9,131 nucleotides of DNA from positions 1-9,131 of the forward strand of contig JAATFY010000274.1 of the NCBI GenBank assembly GCA_015654915.1, written 5' to 3'. Below the pieces are notes generated by a model. That model searched no databases, was not told the origin of the DNA, and was given only the letters and a program-made list of their open reading frames with translations. Positions within the stretch are counted from its first letter, which is position 1. Each line of letters begins with the position of its first letter. The stretch comes from Rhodospirillales bacterium. GTDB taxonomy: Bacteria; Pseudomonadota; Alphaproteobacteria; UBA9219. Positions 1 to 5,556 of this stretch are shown here, one piece after another. Made by a program: the position numbers and the translations under genes.

Positions 1-273
1 ATGCGCCGCGCCGAACGGATTTTATCCAGCTTCGTCGAATATGTGCCGATGGCGCTTATTCTTCTGACCCTCATCGAACTGAAGGGAACACCGCCTCTGG
101 TTCTGCATTGCCTCGGCGGGACTTTGGTCGTGGCGCGGGTGATGCACGCCTACGGCAGCAACGATATACCGGGCGCGGGGCTGCTGCGTTTTCTCGGCGC
201 GCAACTGACGTTTCTTATGCTGACGGTATCGAGCCTGGCTTGCGTGTATTATTTCGGTTTCGCGCGCGTCTAG
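1..273 (+). CDS. MAPEG-family membrane protein, 3' part (5' end outside window)
   Basis: The 90 visible codons read as the C-terminal two thirds of a MAPEG-family protein (membrane-associated proteins in eicosanoid and glutathione metabolism). The visible marks are an R-x-x-x-x-x-S-F-V-E-Y-V-P segment near the N-terminal side (family form: RAH-N-x-x-EYVP), then a hydrophobic helix with LIELKG, then HCLGG...ARVMHAYG, and a last hydrophobic helix at about residues 63-85. Family members are about 130 aa with four membrane helices, so the first helix probably lies upstream of the window and the ATG at position 1 is likely an internal Met. The bacterial relatives are often of unknown substrate. 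Its TAG stop overlaps the stop codon of the convergent gene on the other strand by sharing CTAG at 270-273. Family assignment is fairly sure; the biochemical role is not. Confidence 0.72.
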   Translation: MRRAERILSSFVEYVPMALILLTLIELKGTPPLVLHCLGGTLVVARVMHAYGSNDIPGAGLLRFLGAQLTFLMLTVSSLACVYYFGFARV

Positions 274-515
274 AAGAAGATCGAGCCGGACCAGAACAGG
301 AGCGCCGCTCCCGCGACGATAACCAGCACGCCGTAGACGAAAAACCAGCGCACCAGATTGAGATGGAAATTCCGCGTCGCCTCGGCTTCGGGTCCGGCGG
401 CGACAACGGTCGCGTGCGCGCGCCGCGCGCCATAAGCCCATAATACCAAGCCGCCGACCAGCATCAGGGAAAGGCCGAGGATAACGCTCCAGGCGACGAC
501 TTCGGTAAAGGCCAT
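270..515 (-). CDS. Small two-helix inner-membrane protein, unknown function
   Basis: An 81-aa protein with two clear hydrophobic segments (about residues 7-29 and 54-77), separated by a short polar loop rich in Arg, Ala and Glu (RRAHATVVAAGPEAEATRN). No cysteines or catalytic motif are visible, and I do not recognise the family. The ATG at 513-515 is preceded by CGGAG about 7 bases upstream, a reasonable ribosome-binding site, which supports a real gene. It converges on the MAPEG gene and the two stop codons overlap, so there is no room for a terminator between them. Its coding frame is far more hydrophobic and regular than the competing frames over the same bases. Confidence 0.62.
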   Translation of the reverse strand: MAFTEVVAWSVILGLSLMLVGGLVLWAYGARRAHATVVAAGPEAEATRNFHLNLVRWFFVYGVLVIVAGAALLFWSGSIFF

Positions 516-606
516 GGCGGGCTCCGTGGTTCGAATGTCCTAGACACTAACGCCAATTCGGGAAGAGACAACCCCCTGTCGGGACAGACAATGCCCTATT
601 TTAGCA

Positions 607-738
607 TTTCGTCATTCCGGCCAAGCCCGCGCAGCGGGCGCGAGCCGGAATCCCATTTTCTGTTCGAACCCGAAGAAAAAAAACGGGATTCCGGATAAAT
701 TGGCTCGCTATGCTCGCCAATTTTCCGGAATGACGAAA
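607..738. repeat. Nested inverted-repeat element, copy 1 (GTCATTCCGG palindrome family)
   Basis: The outer arms TTTCGTCATTCCGG (607-620) and CCGGAATGACGAAA (725-738) are perfect 14-base inverted repeats. Inside them sits a second perfect pair, CCGGAATCCC (645-654) and GGGATTCCGG (685-694). Between the outer and inner arms lie smaller hairpins: GCCCGC-gca-GCGGGC (625-639) and AATTGGC...GCCAATT (698-722). A second element with the same plan lies at 6563-6676. The whole unit could fold on either strand as a branched structure. The architecture resembles dispersed intergenic palindromes (REP or MITE-like) of alphaproteobacteria. No open reading frame inside it is convincing, and I saw no clear target-site duplication. 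Confidence 0.8.
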
Positions 739-768
739 CTTCGAGGTGGGGCACTCTTAAAGCAATAA

Positions 769-798
769 AAAACCCCTGCGCATTACCGCAGGGGTTTT
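769..798 (-). terminator. Rho-independent terminator of the phasin gene
   Basis: A perfect 12-base stem, AAAACCCCTGCG (769-780) and CGCAGGGGTTTT (787-798), encloses a 6-base loop CATTAC. Read on the minus strand the hairpin is followed by TTTTTTATT, a U-rich tail, which fits the phasin transcript ending about 20 bases after its stop codon. On the plus strand the tail is TTTTCTT, so it might also work in the other direction. Confidence 0.9.
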
Positions 799-818
799 CT
801 TGAAAACGAAAGCGCCGG

Positions 819-1223
819 TTAAGCCGCTGCCCGCGTTTTTTGCGAGATCTTGTTGATGGCGTTATTGGTGTGCTCGGCGATCGGCGCCATGGCATCCTGC
901 GCCGTGCGGGCCGAAATCTCGGAAATCTTGCCGGTTCCCGCTACCCAGCAGTCGAAGCAGTCTTTCATGAATTCGCTTTGCAGGTCGAGAATCTCGCGCG
1001 GGTTGCGGGCGCCCAGCATGGTCTTGCCGGCGCTGACGCTGCGGGCGAAGGATTCTTGCAGAAGGCCGCTGGTGTTGCGGGCGATCTCTTCCATGCCGCG
1101 TGTCAGGGCGGAGGTCGATTTGATGGCGGCATCTACCTGTTCGCGCGCCAGACCGCTGATTTCCTCGCAGGCCTTTACGACGCTCTGCGTGGCTTTATCT
1201 ATTTGCTCGTTGGCTTGATTCAT
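819..1223 (-). CDS. Phasin family protein (PHA granule-associated)
   Basis: A 134-aa, helix-rich, mostly amphipathic protein matching the Phasin_2 pattern. Residues 20-120 form long helices, and the segment ARNPREILDLQSEFMKD (72-88) matches the family core (A-x-x-P-x-E-x-x-x-L-Q-x-E-F). Phasins coat polyhydroxyalkanoate granules in the cytoplasm and control their number and size; some relatives act as general stress proteins. The start is well supported: ATG at 1221-1223 with GAGGAG 8-13 bases upstream. Two cysteines (89 and 92) near the core are unusual but not diagnostic. The gene is monocistronic, with its own promoter and terminator. No PHA synthase or depolymerase gene is in the window, so the granule role rests on family alone. 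Confidence 0.88.
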   Translation of the reverse strand: MNQANEQIDKATQSVVKACEEISGLAREQVDAAIKSTSALTRGMEEIARNTSGLLQESFARSVSAGKTMLGARNPREILDLQSEFMKDCFDCWVAGTGKISEISARTAQDAMAPIAEHTNNAINKISQKTRAAA

Positions 1224-1260
1224 GGCGGTTCTCCTCGGAATTCGGTGGTTTTACGGGTTA

Positions 1261-1274
1261 TGCTGCACTGCAAC
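1261..1274. promoter_or_regulatory. Candidate PhaR-type operator in the phasin promoter
   Basis: TGCTGCACTGCAAC is a TGC-rich imperfect palindrome (CTGC-N3-GCA) placed directly at the expected transcription start of the phasin gene. From established knowledge, PhaR repressors of alphaproteobacteria bind CTGC-N3/4-GCAG-like sites in phasin promoters. A related TGCTGCAACTGC lies at 1336-1347, upstream of the promoter. Sequence and position fit repression, but a GC-rich palindrome this short could be chance. Confidence 0.4.
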
Positions 1275-1303
1275 ATAATGGTCTATTTTATCCACAATGT
1301 CAA
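1275..1303 (-). promoter_or_regulatory. Sigma70-type promoter of the phasin gene
   Basis: On the minus strand a perfect -35 TTGACA (1298-1303) is followed, after exactly 17 bases, by CATTAT (1275-1280), a 4 of 6 match to the -10 consensus. Transcription would begin near 1268, giving a leader of about 45 bases that includes the strong ribosome-binding site at 1229-1234. Confidence 0.65.
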
Positions 1304-1384
1304 CAAGAGCTTGCTTTCGATTTTATAGGGGATAATGCTGCAACTGCTTGGCGAATCAGCACAATCAGCCCCCAAAATCAGCCC

Positions 1385-2695
1385 ATGGTACGGTCCCTGT
1401 TTATGCCCCAGACCATAAAAATTCCATTCGTAATCATGCTGTTAGCCGTGATTCTCGGCGCGGGCGCCGCACAGGCGAAAAGCCGCCATATCAAGCATCA
1501 CAAAGTGCACCATCCGTCCTCGCTGGTCGATCGCGACGCCACTTATGCGGATATCGTTATCGATGCCGAAAGCGGCCGCATCCTGCATGCCTCGAGCCCC
1601 GACAGCCTTCGCCATCCGGCTTCCCTCACCAAGATGATGACGCTTTACCTGACCTTCCAGGCGCTCGAAAGCGGGCGTTTGCAGAACAACCAGTATCTGC
1701 CCATCTCCGGCAACGCCGCGGAGCAATCCCCCTCGAAGCTCGGCCTTCATGCCGGGCAGCGCATAAAGGTCGAGGATGCCATTCTCGGTCTCGTCACCGA
1801 ATCCGCCAACGACGCGGCGGTGGTGATCGCCGAATGGCTGGGCGGCAGCGAGCAGGGCTTCGGGCAATTGATGACCCGGCAGGCACGGGCGCTCGGCATG
1901 ACGCATACGCGTTTCGACAATCCCTCCGGCCTGCCCGATCCCGATCAGGTGACGACCGCGCGCGACATGGCGGTTTTGGGCGCGGCGCTGATTTATCACT
2001 TCCCGCAATTTTATCCTTACTTCAGCCATGACGATTTTACCTATGCCGGCATTTATCACCATAATCACAATCACCTGATGGACCGTTATGACGGCATGGA
2101 CGGCATCAAGACCGGCTATATCCGCGCTTCGGGGTTCAATCTGGTGGCGTCCGCCAAGCGCGGCGATACGCGGCTGATCGGCGTGGTGTTCGGCGGCCAT
2201 TCGGCGACCGCGCGCGACAACCGCATGGCGCAGCTGCTCGACCAGGCTTTCGCCGACGACGAAAAAGGAAGCACGCGTTTCGTGAGCGCACCATACACCG
2301 CAAAAAATAATCTCGACATGCCGCAGGGCGACGGCGGCGACAGCGACGAGGCGTCCGATTACGTGAAGCTTCCGTCCAAAGGCGTATCGATAGCCATGGT
2401 GTCGCCGCCCGTGCGCAACATCGCGCCGCCGAAGGCGAACGTGATCACCAGCGGCAACTGGGGCATCCAGATCGGTGCCTATGGCGATCCCGCCATCGGC
2501 CGCGCGGCGCTGGCGAACATCGTTTCCGGCATGCCGCAGCTTCTCGGCAGCGCCGACCCTGTCGTGCAGAAAGTGTCGTCGGGCAGCGTCACGATGTATC
2601 GCGCGCGGCTGATGGCGCTTGACCAGAAGACGGCGCAGGCGGCCTGCGCCTACCTTGTCCAGCAACGGCAAAGCTGCCTGACGGTCGGGCCCTAA
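1385..2695 (+). CDS. D-alanyl-D-alanine carboxypeptidase (S11 penicillin-binding protein) with C-terminal SPOR domain
   Basis: This secreted or periplasmic enzyme (436 aa from this start) should remove the terminal D-Ala from peptidoglycan pentapeptides. All three active-site motifs of the S11 family are present: SLTK (Ser80, Lys83), SAN (Ser140-Asn142) and KTG (242-244). A signal peptide runs through residues 7-31, with cleavage probably after AAQA. Residues 32-50 are His/Lys-rich (KSRHIKHHKVHH). The catalytic domain spans about 52-295, a linker rich in Asp, Ser and Pro covers about 300-355, and a SPOR domain covers about 357-434 (WGIQIGAYGDP...ACAYL). SPOR domains bind glycan strands lacking stem peptides and usually direct proteins to the division septum. 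The start could instead be the ATG at 1403, which begins the signal peptide more cleanly; neither has an obvious ribosome-binding site. Cys421 and Cys431 could form a disulfide in the SPOR domain. It is divergent from the phasin gene. Confidence 0.93.
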   Translation: MVRSLFMPQTIKIPFVIMLLAVILGAGAAQAKSRHIKHHKVHHPSSLVDRDATYADIVIDAESGRILHASSPDSLRHPASLTKMMTLYLTFQALESGRLQNNQYLPISGNAAEQSPSKLGLHAGQRIKVEDAILGLVTESANDAAVVIAEWLGGSEQGFGQLMTRQARALGMTHTRFDNPSGLPDPDQVTTARDMAVLGAALIYHFPQFYPYFSHDDFTYAGIYHHNHNHLMDRYDGMDGIKTGYIRASGFNLVASAKRGDTRLIGVVFGGHSATARDNRMAQLLDQAFADDEKGSTRFVSAPYTAKNNLDMPQGDGGDSDEASDYVKLPSKGVSIAMVSPPVRNIAPPKANVITSGNWGIQIGAYGDPAIGRAALANIVSGMPQLLGSADPVVQKVSSGSVTMYRARLMALDQKTAQAACAYLVQQRQSCLTVGP

Positions 2696-2698
2696 AAC

Positions 2699-3622
2699 CT
2701 AGCTTTTGTAAATGCCGATCAGCGTATCGAGGAGCTTCATCGCATCCTCGCGCGGGCGCTGGAAACAGTTGCGGCCAATGATCGAGCCGTTACCGCCGCC
2801 GGCATGGATGGCGCGGGCATCCTCGAACAGGCTGTCTTCGCCCTTGGCCGCGCCGCCCGAAAACACAACGAGCCGCCGTCCGGCAAAGCAGCACTGCATG
2901 ATATGCTTCACGCGCTCCGGCAGAGTGGCAATTGGGATTTTCTTTTCTTCGTAAACTTTTTTGGCGTCCTTGTTTTCAAGATGCGCCGTCGGCAACTTCA
3001 CCTTGATGACATGTGCGCCGAGCAGCGCCGCCATATGCGCGCCGTAAGCGATGATATCGACGGCCAGCTCGCCGTCTTTCGAGATATCTCCGCCGCGCGG
3101 ATAGGACCATAAGACCACGCCAAGACCCTTGGCTTTGGCTTCATGCGACAATTCGCGGAATTCTTCGAACTGGTTATACATCGCATCCGAACCCGGATAG
3201 ATGGTGAAGCCGATGGCCGCGCAGCCGAGACGCTTGGCGTCATCGACGCTCGCCGTGACGGCCTGATCGGCGTTTTCTTTTTGCCGCGACAGGCTGTTGG
3301 CGCTGTTGAGTTTTAAAATCGTAGGGATCGCGCCGCGGAACGTATCGGCACCGGCCGCCAGCATGCCGAGAGGTGCTGCGTAGGCGTTGAGGCCGGCATC
3401 AATCGCCAGCCGGTAATGGTAATGCGGATCATAGGCGGGCGGGTTGGCGGCGAAGCTGCGGGCGGGTCCATGTTCGAAGCCCTGATCGACTGGCAGGATC
3501 ACCATCCGGCCGGTGCCGCCGAGGCGGCCCGCCATCAAAATGCGGGCCAGATTGGCCTTGGTTCCGGCGCTTTCGCCTTCGTAGCGGCTCAGGATTTCAC
3601 GGACGCGGGGCGACAGTTTCAT
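2699..3622 (-). CDS. fbaB: Class I fructose-bisphosphate aldolase, DhnA/FbaB type
   Basis: A 307-aa cytoplasmic aldolase of the archaeal-type class I (DhnA) family, which cleaves fructose 1,6-bisphosphate into glyceraldehyde 3-phosphate and dihydroxyacetone phosphate through a Schiff base, without metal. The visible family marks are LPVDQGFEHGP (43-53), with the conserved Asp and the family's DQGxEHG stretch; GFTIYPGS (138-145); LWSYPRGG (171-178); HVIKVKLPT (204-212), in which Lys207 or Lys209 should be the Schiff-base lysine; VVFSGGAAKG (252-261); and GGNGSIIGRNCFQR (276-289), the phosphate-binding glycine-rich end. Length is normal for the family. ATG at 3620-3622 has AAGG about 7 bases upstream. 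Its TAG stop lies 3 bases from the stop of the convergent carboxypeptidase gene, so no separate terminator fits between them. The symbol follows family membership rather than a proven orthologue. Confidence 0.92.
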   Translation of the reverse strand: MKLSPRVREILSRYEGESAGTKANLARILMAGRLGGTGRMVILPVDQGFEHGPARSFAANPPAYDPHYHYRLAIDAGLNAYAAPLGMLAAGADTFRGAIPTILKLNSANSLSRQKENADQAVTASVDDAKRLGCAAIGFTIYPGSDAMYNQFEEFRELSHEAKAKGLGVVLWSYPRGGDISKDGELAVDIIAYGAHMAALLGAHVIKVKLPTAHLENKDAKKVYEEKKIPIATLPERVKHIMQCCFAGRRLVVFSGGAAKGEDSLFEDARAIHAGGGNGSIIGRNCFQRPREDAMKLLDTLIGIYKS

Positions 3623-3747
3623 GGGGTTTCCTTATCCTTAAATGCCCCTTGTAAATAACGGAAGTCTTTTGCTTTGTCCAATCGGATAGCTTATCTTTTG
3701 CATCCGGCCCTCCCCCGAAATCCGATCCGCAGCGATGGAGACAGCTT
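3623..3747. promoter_or_regulatory. Divergent promoter region between aldolase and pilin-like genes
   Basis: This 125-base gap must hold both promoters. On the plus strand TTGCTT (3669-3674), 17 bases, then TATCTT (3692-3697) is a fair sigma70-type candidate for the pilin cassette, with a start near 3704. On the minus strand TTGGAC (3676-3681), 18 bases, then TATTTA (3652-3657) is a weaker candidate for the aldolase. If both are right, the two promoters overlap and would compete. A short palindrome GATA-gct-TATC lies at the plus-strand -10. These are visual matches only. Confidence 0.35.
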
Positions 3748-4380
3748 ATGCCCCATGGAAAATTTTCTTCCTCCGAAACCGGTATCGCCATCGGGCCCAT
3801 CCTGTTCGTTCTGGCGATTTTGGGCATTATCGCGGCGGTGATCGCCACCAATATCGGCGATTTCGGCACCGCCAGCGTGGTCGACCGCGTTTCGGCGGAT
3901 ATCCAGAGCCAGGCCAATCTGATCCGCGCCAAGATCAACGAATGCAACACCAAGTACGGCACCAACGCCAACGGCGACGGTTTTCCAAGCTCGGATGCCG
4001 TCAACGGCACGGCTGTATCGCTGCTGGCCTGCGCCGGCGATCCTTCCGGTTTGCAAAGCCTCTGGAGCGGTGCGCGCCCCGCCAATCTGCCTGCGCCCAC
4101 CCCCGGTTTCAGCAACTGGTATTACATCAATACCAACGGCAGCGGCCTCGGCGGCACGCCGACCGGCGGGCGCTGCATCTGGATCGTACCGACCACCGCG
4201 AATCCGAAAAATGTCGTCGGCATCGTTCAGGGCCTCAGCAAAGCGGCCGGCAAATTCAACAGCGGGACGACATATACCGCCGGTAACGATGTGGTTTACG
4301 ATCCGGCCAGCACCTCGCAAAAATTTGTCGTGTGGATTACCGCGCCGACCGGAACGGCCGATAGCCATTGCCTGCCATGA
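3748..4380 (+). CDS. Pilin-like exported protein 1 of a tandem pair
   Basis: A 210-aa protein with a short hydrophilic leader (MPHGKFSSSETG), one N-terminal hydrophobic helix (13-33, IAIGPILFVLAILG...) and a soluble domain, the layout of type IV pilins and pseudopilins. Cleavage by a prepilin peptidase would most likely follow Gly12. Unlike classical pilins there is no Glu at mature +5; that place holds Pro17. An amphipathic stretch continues after the membrane helix (VVDRVSADIQSQANLIRAKI). Four cysteines (66, 95, 143, 208) are conserved in the neighbouring paralogue and could form two disulfides; the protein ends in DSHCLP. GGAG 8-11 bases before the ATG supports the start. It is first in a three-gene cassette with a paralogue and a prepilin peptidase. 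The pilin-like call rests on layout and context; I cannot assign a named family. Confidence 0.75.
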   Translation: MPHGKFSSSETGIAIGPILFVLAILGIIAAVIATNIGDFGTASVVDRVSADIQSQANLIRAKINECNTKYGTNANGDGFPSSDAVNGTAVSLLACAGDPSGLQSLWSGARPANLPAPTPGFSNWYYINTNGSGLGGTPTGGRCIWIVPTTANPKNVVGIVQGLSKAAGKFNSGTTYTAGNDVVYDPASTSQKFVVWITAPTGTADSHCLP

Positions 4381-4394
4381 ACCGGAATTTATCC

Positions 4395-5012
4395 ATGCGT
4401 GAAAAATTTTCCTCCGAGGCGGGCATCGCTATCGGCCCGATTTTATTTGTGCTGGCAATTCTGGGTTTTATCGCCGCAATGCTGGCCTCGAATATGGGTG
4501 AATTCGGCAATGCCAGCGTCATCGACCGTATCGCCGCGGACGTGCCGAGCCAGGCCGCCCTGATCCGCACCAAGCTCAACGAGTGCAACGTTAAATACGG
4601 AACAGTGACGCCCTATACCGAAGTTTATCCCGATACCGGCGGCACGCCGACTCTGGTTTCGGCGCTGACTTGCCCGGGCGATCCTGTCAGCGCATCGAAC
4701 CTATGGACCGGCCAGCGCCCCACGCCCGTGCCATTGCCGACCTCCGGCATGGGCAACTGGAATTACATCAACACGACCACCGGCGGGCGCTGCATATGGG
4801 CCGTACCGACAATGGCTAATCCAAAAAACATTGTCGGCGTAGTACAGGGCCTTACCCACGCGGCGAACGTATTCACGCACCAGACGACCTGCAGCAGCAA
4901 CGCCACCTGCAGCGCCGCCGACGTGATTTACGATCCCGCCAGCACGTCACAGAAGTTCGTGCTGTGGATTACGATGCCGACCGGATCGCCCGACAGCCAT
5001 TGCCTGCCGTAG
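4395..5012 (+). CDS. Pilin-like exported protein 2 of a tandem pair
   Basis: From the ATG at 4395 this is 205 aa, closely similar to the preceding protein along its whole length. The core IAIGPILFVLAILG is identical; VKYG, GGRCIW.VPT.ANPKN.VG.VQGL, YDPASTSQKFV.WIT.PTG and the C-terminal DSHCLP also match. The start at 4395 aligns best with the paralogue (MREKFSSEAG) and has CGGAA upstream; an in-frame ATG at 4377 overlaps the previous stop as ATGA and could give translational coupling with six more residues. Mature +5 after Gly10 is again Pro, not Glu. Besides the four shared cysteines (64, 93, 133, 203) it has an extra pair in TTCSSNATCSA (166 and 172), an insertion that probably makes its own small disulfide loop. 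It probably arose by tandem duplication. Possibly a major and minor subunit pair. Confidence 0.74.
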   Translation: MREKFSSEAGIAIGPILFVLAILGFIAAMLASNMGEFGNASVIDRIAADVPSQAALIRTKLNECNVKYGTVTPYTEVYPDTGGTPTLVSALTCPGDPVSASNLWTGQRPTPVPLPTSGMGNWNYINTTTGGRCIWAVPTMANPKNIVGVVQGLTHAANVFTHQTTCSSNATCSAADVIYDPASTSQKFVLWITMPTGSPDSHCLP

Positions 5013-5019
5013 GTTTTGT

Positions 5020-5556
5020 ATGTCTTTCCCGGATTTTCTTTTTGACAGTTCCGTTCTCGATAAGGCGCGGCAGCTTCTGACGCAATCCATGTCCGGAATG
5101 CCGCCGGAGGCATGGTGGCTGGCGGCTTTGACGCTTGTTCTGTTGGGCGCGGCGGCGCTGGTCGACGCGTTTACCTCGCGCGTGCCGGACCCGCTGATAT
5201 TTCTCGGCCTGCTGATCGTCACGGCCGCGCAGGGCTTTTATGTGTCATGGCCTTTCGCGGCGGGGCATTTAACGGCGGCGCTGGTTGCTGCATTCGTGGT
5301 CTGGGCCGTCAATCAGGCGTGGTACCGCCTCTATAAACACGACGCGATCGGCATGGGCGACGCCAAATGGACGATGCTGGCGGTGGCCTGTTTCGGCGCC
5401 ATGCCGGCGATATTCGCATGGGGCGCCGGCGCATGCCTTGCTATTTTGTGGATAGGCATTGTGCGCGTAACGCGCCAGCGCATCGCCCACGTCCATTTCG
5501 CGCCGTTTCTTTTTCTCGGACTTTTGGCAGGCGTTTACTGGTTCAGGTTGCGCTAG
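5020..5556 (+). CDS. Prepilin peptidase, A24 family (TadV/CpaA size)
   Basis: A 178-aa polytopic membrane aspartic protease. The two catalytic Asp motifs are present: LVDAFTSRVPD (Asp49, the D-x-x-T-x-x-[IV]-P-N motif with Asp for the usual Asn) and GMGDAKW (Asp114, the GxGD motif). About five or six hydrophobic helices surround them. It lacks the N-terminal cysteine-rich methyltransferase domain of full PilD, so it resembles the short TadV/CpaA group. An N-terminal hydrophilic stretch of about 30 residues precedes the first helix. The gene begins 7 bases after the stop of pilin-like protein 2, with AGG overlapping that stop codon as a possible ribosome-binding site, so the three genes are almost surely co-transcribed and the two pilin-like proteins are its natural candidate substrates. 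Its 3' end overlaps the convergent secF gene by 14 bases. Confidence 0.88.
   Translation: MSFPDFLFDSSVLDKARQLLTQSMSGMPPEAWWLAALTLVLLGAAALVDAFTSRVPDPLIFLGLLIVTAAQGFYVSWPFAAGHLTAALVAAFVVWAVNQAWYRLYKHDAIGMGDAKWTMLAVACFGAMPAIFAWGAGACLAILWIGIVRVTRQRIAHVHFAPFLFLGLLAGVYWFRLR

Larger units (their letters stand above)
516..818. other. Intergenic region of about 300 bp without a gene
   Basis: Between the small membrane protein gene and the phasin stop codon I find the palindromic element at 607-738 and the phasin terminator at 769-798. The part next to the small gene (516-606) should hold that gene's promoter on the minus strand, but no hexamer pair is convincing. The 99-codon minus-strand frame crossing this stretch runs through both the repeat and the terminator, and its peptide has no family look, so it is not taken as a gene. 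Confidence 0.6.

Noticed and set aside
607..738. The palindromic elements as CRISPR or insertion-sequence ends
   Set aside because: There are no regularly spaced direct repeats and no transposase gene between or near the arms; the units are about 115-130 bases with nested symmetry.
596..895. A 99-codon minus-strand open frame in the 516-818 gap
   Set aside because: It runs through the palindromic repeat, the terminator hairpin and the end of the phasin gene; its Arg/Ser-rich peptide has no family features.
840..1328. A 162-codon plus-strand open frame opposite the phasin gene
   Set aside because: It is antisense to a phasin with a strong ribosome-binding site, promoter and terminator; its C-terminal part runs through the phasin promoter.
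1442..2671. A 409-codon open frame on the minus strand, antisense to the carboxypeptidase gene
   Set aside because: The plus strand here encodes an enzyme with all three S11 motifs, a signal peptide and a SPOR domain. The antisense peptide is His/Arg/Gly-rich with no family look, as expected of a shadow frame in GC-rich DNA.
3691..4368. A 225-codon minus-strand open frame opposite pilin-like gene 1
   Set aside because: The plus-strand product has a conserved paralogue next to it, so that strand is the coding one. The antisense frame has no such support.
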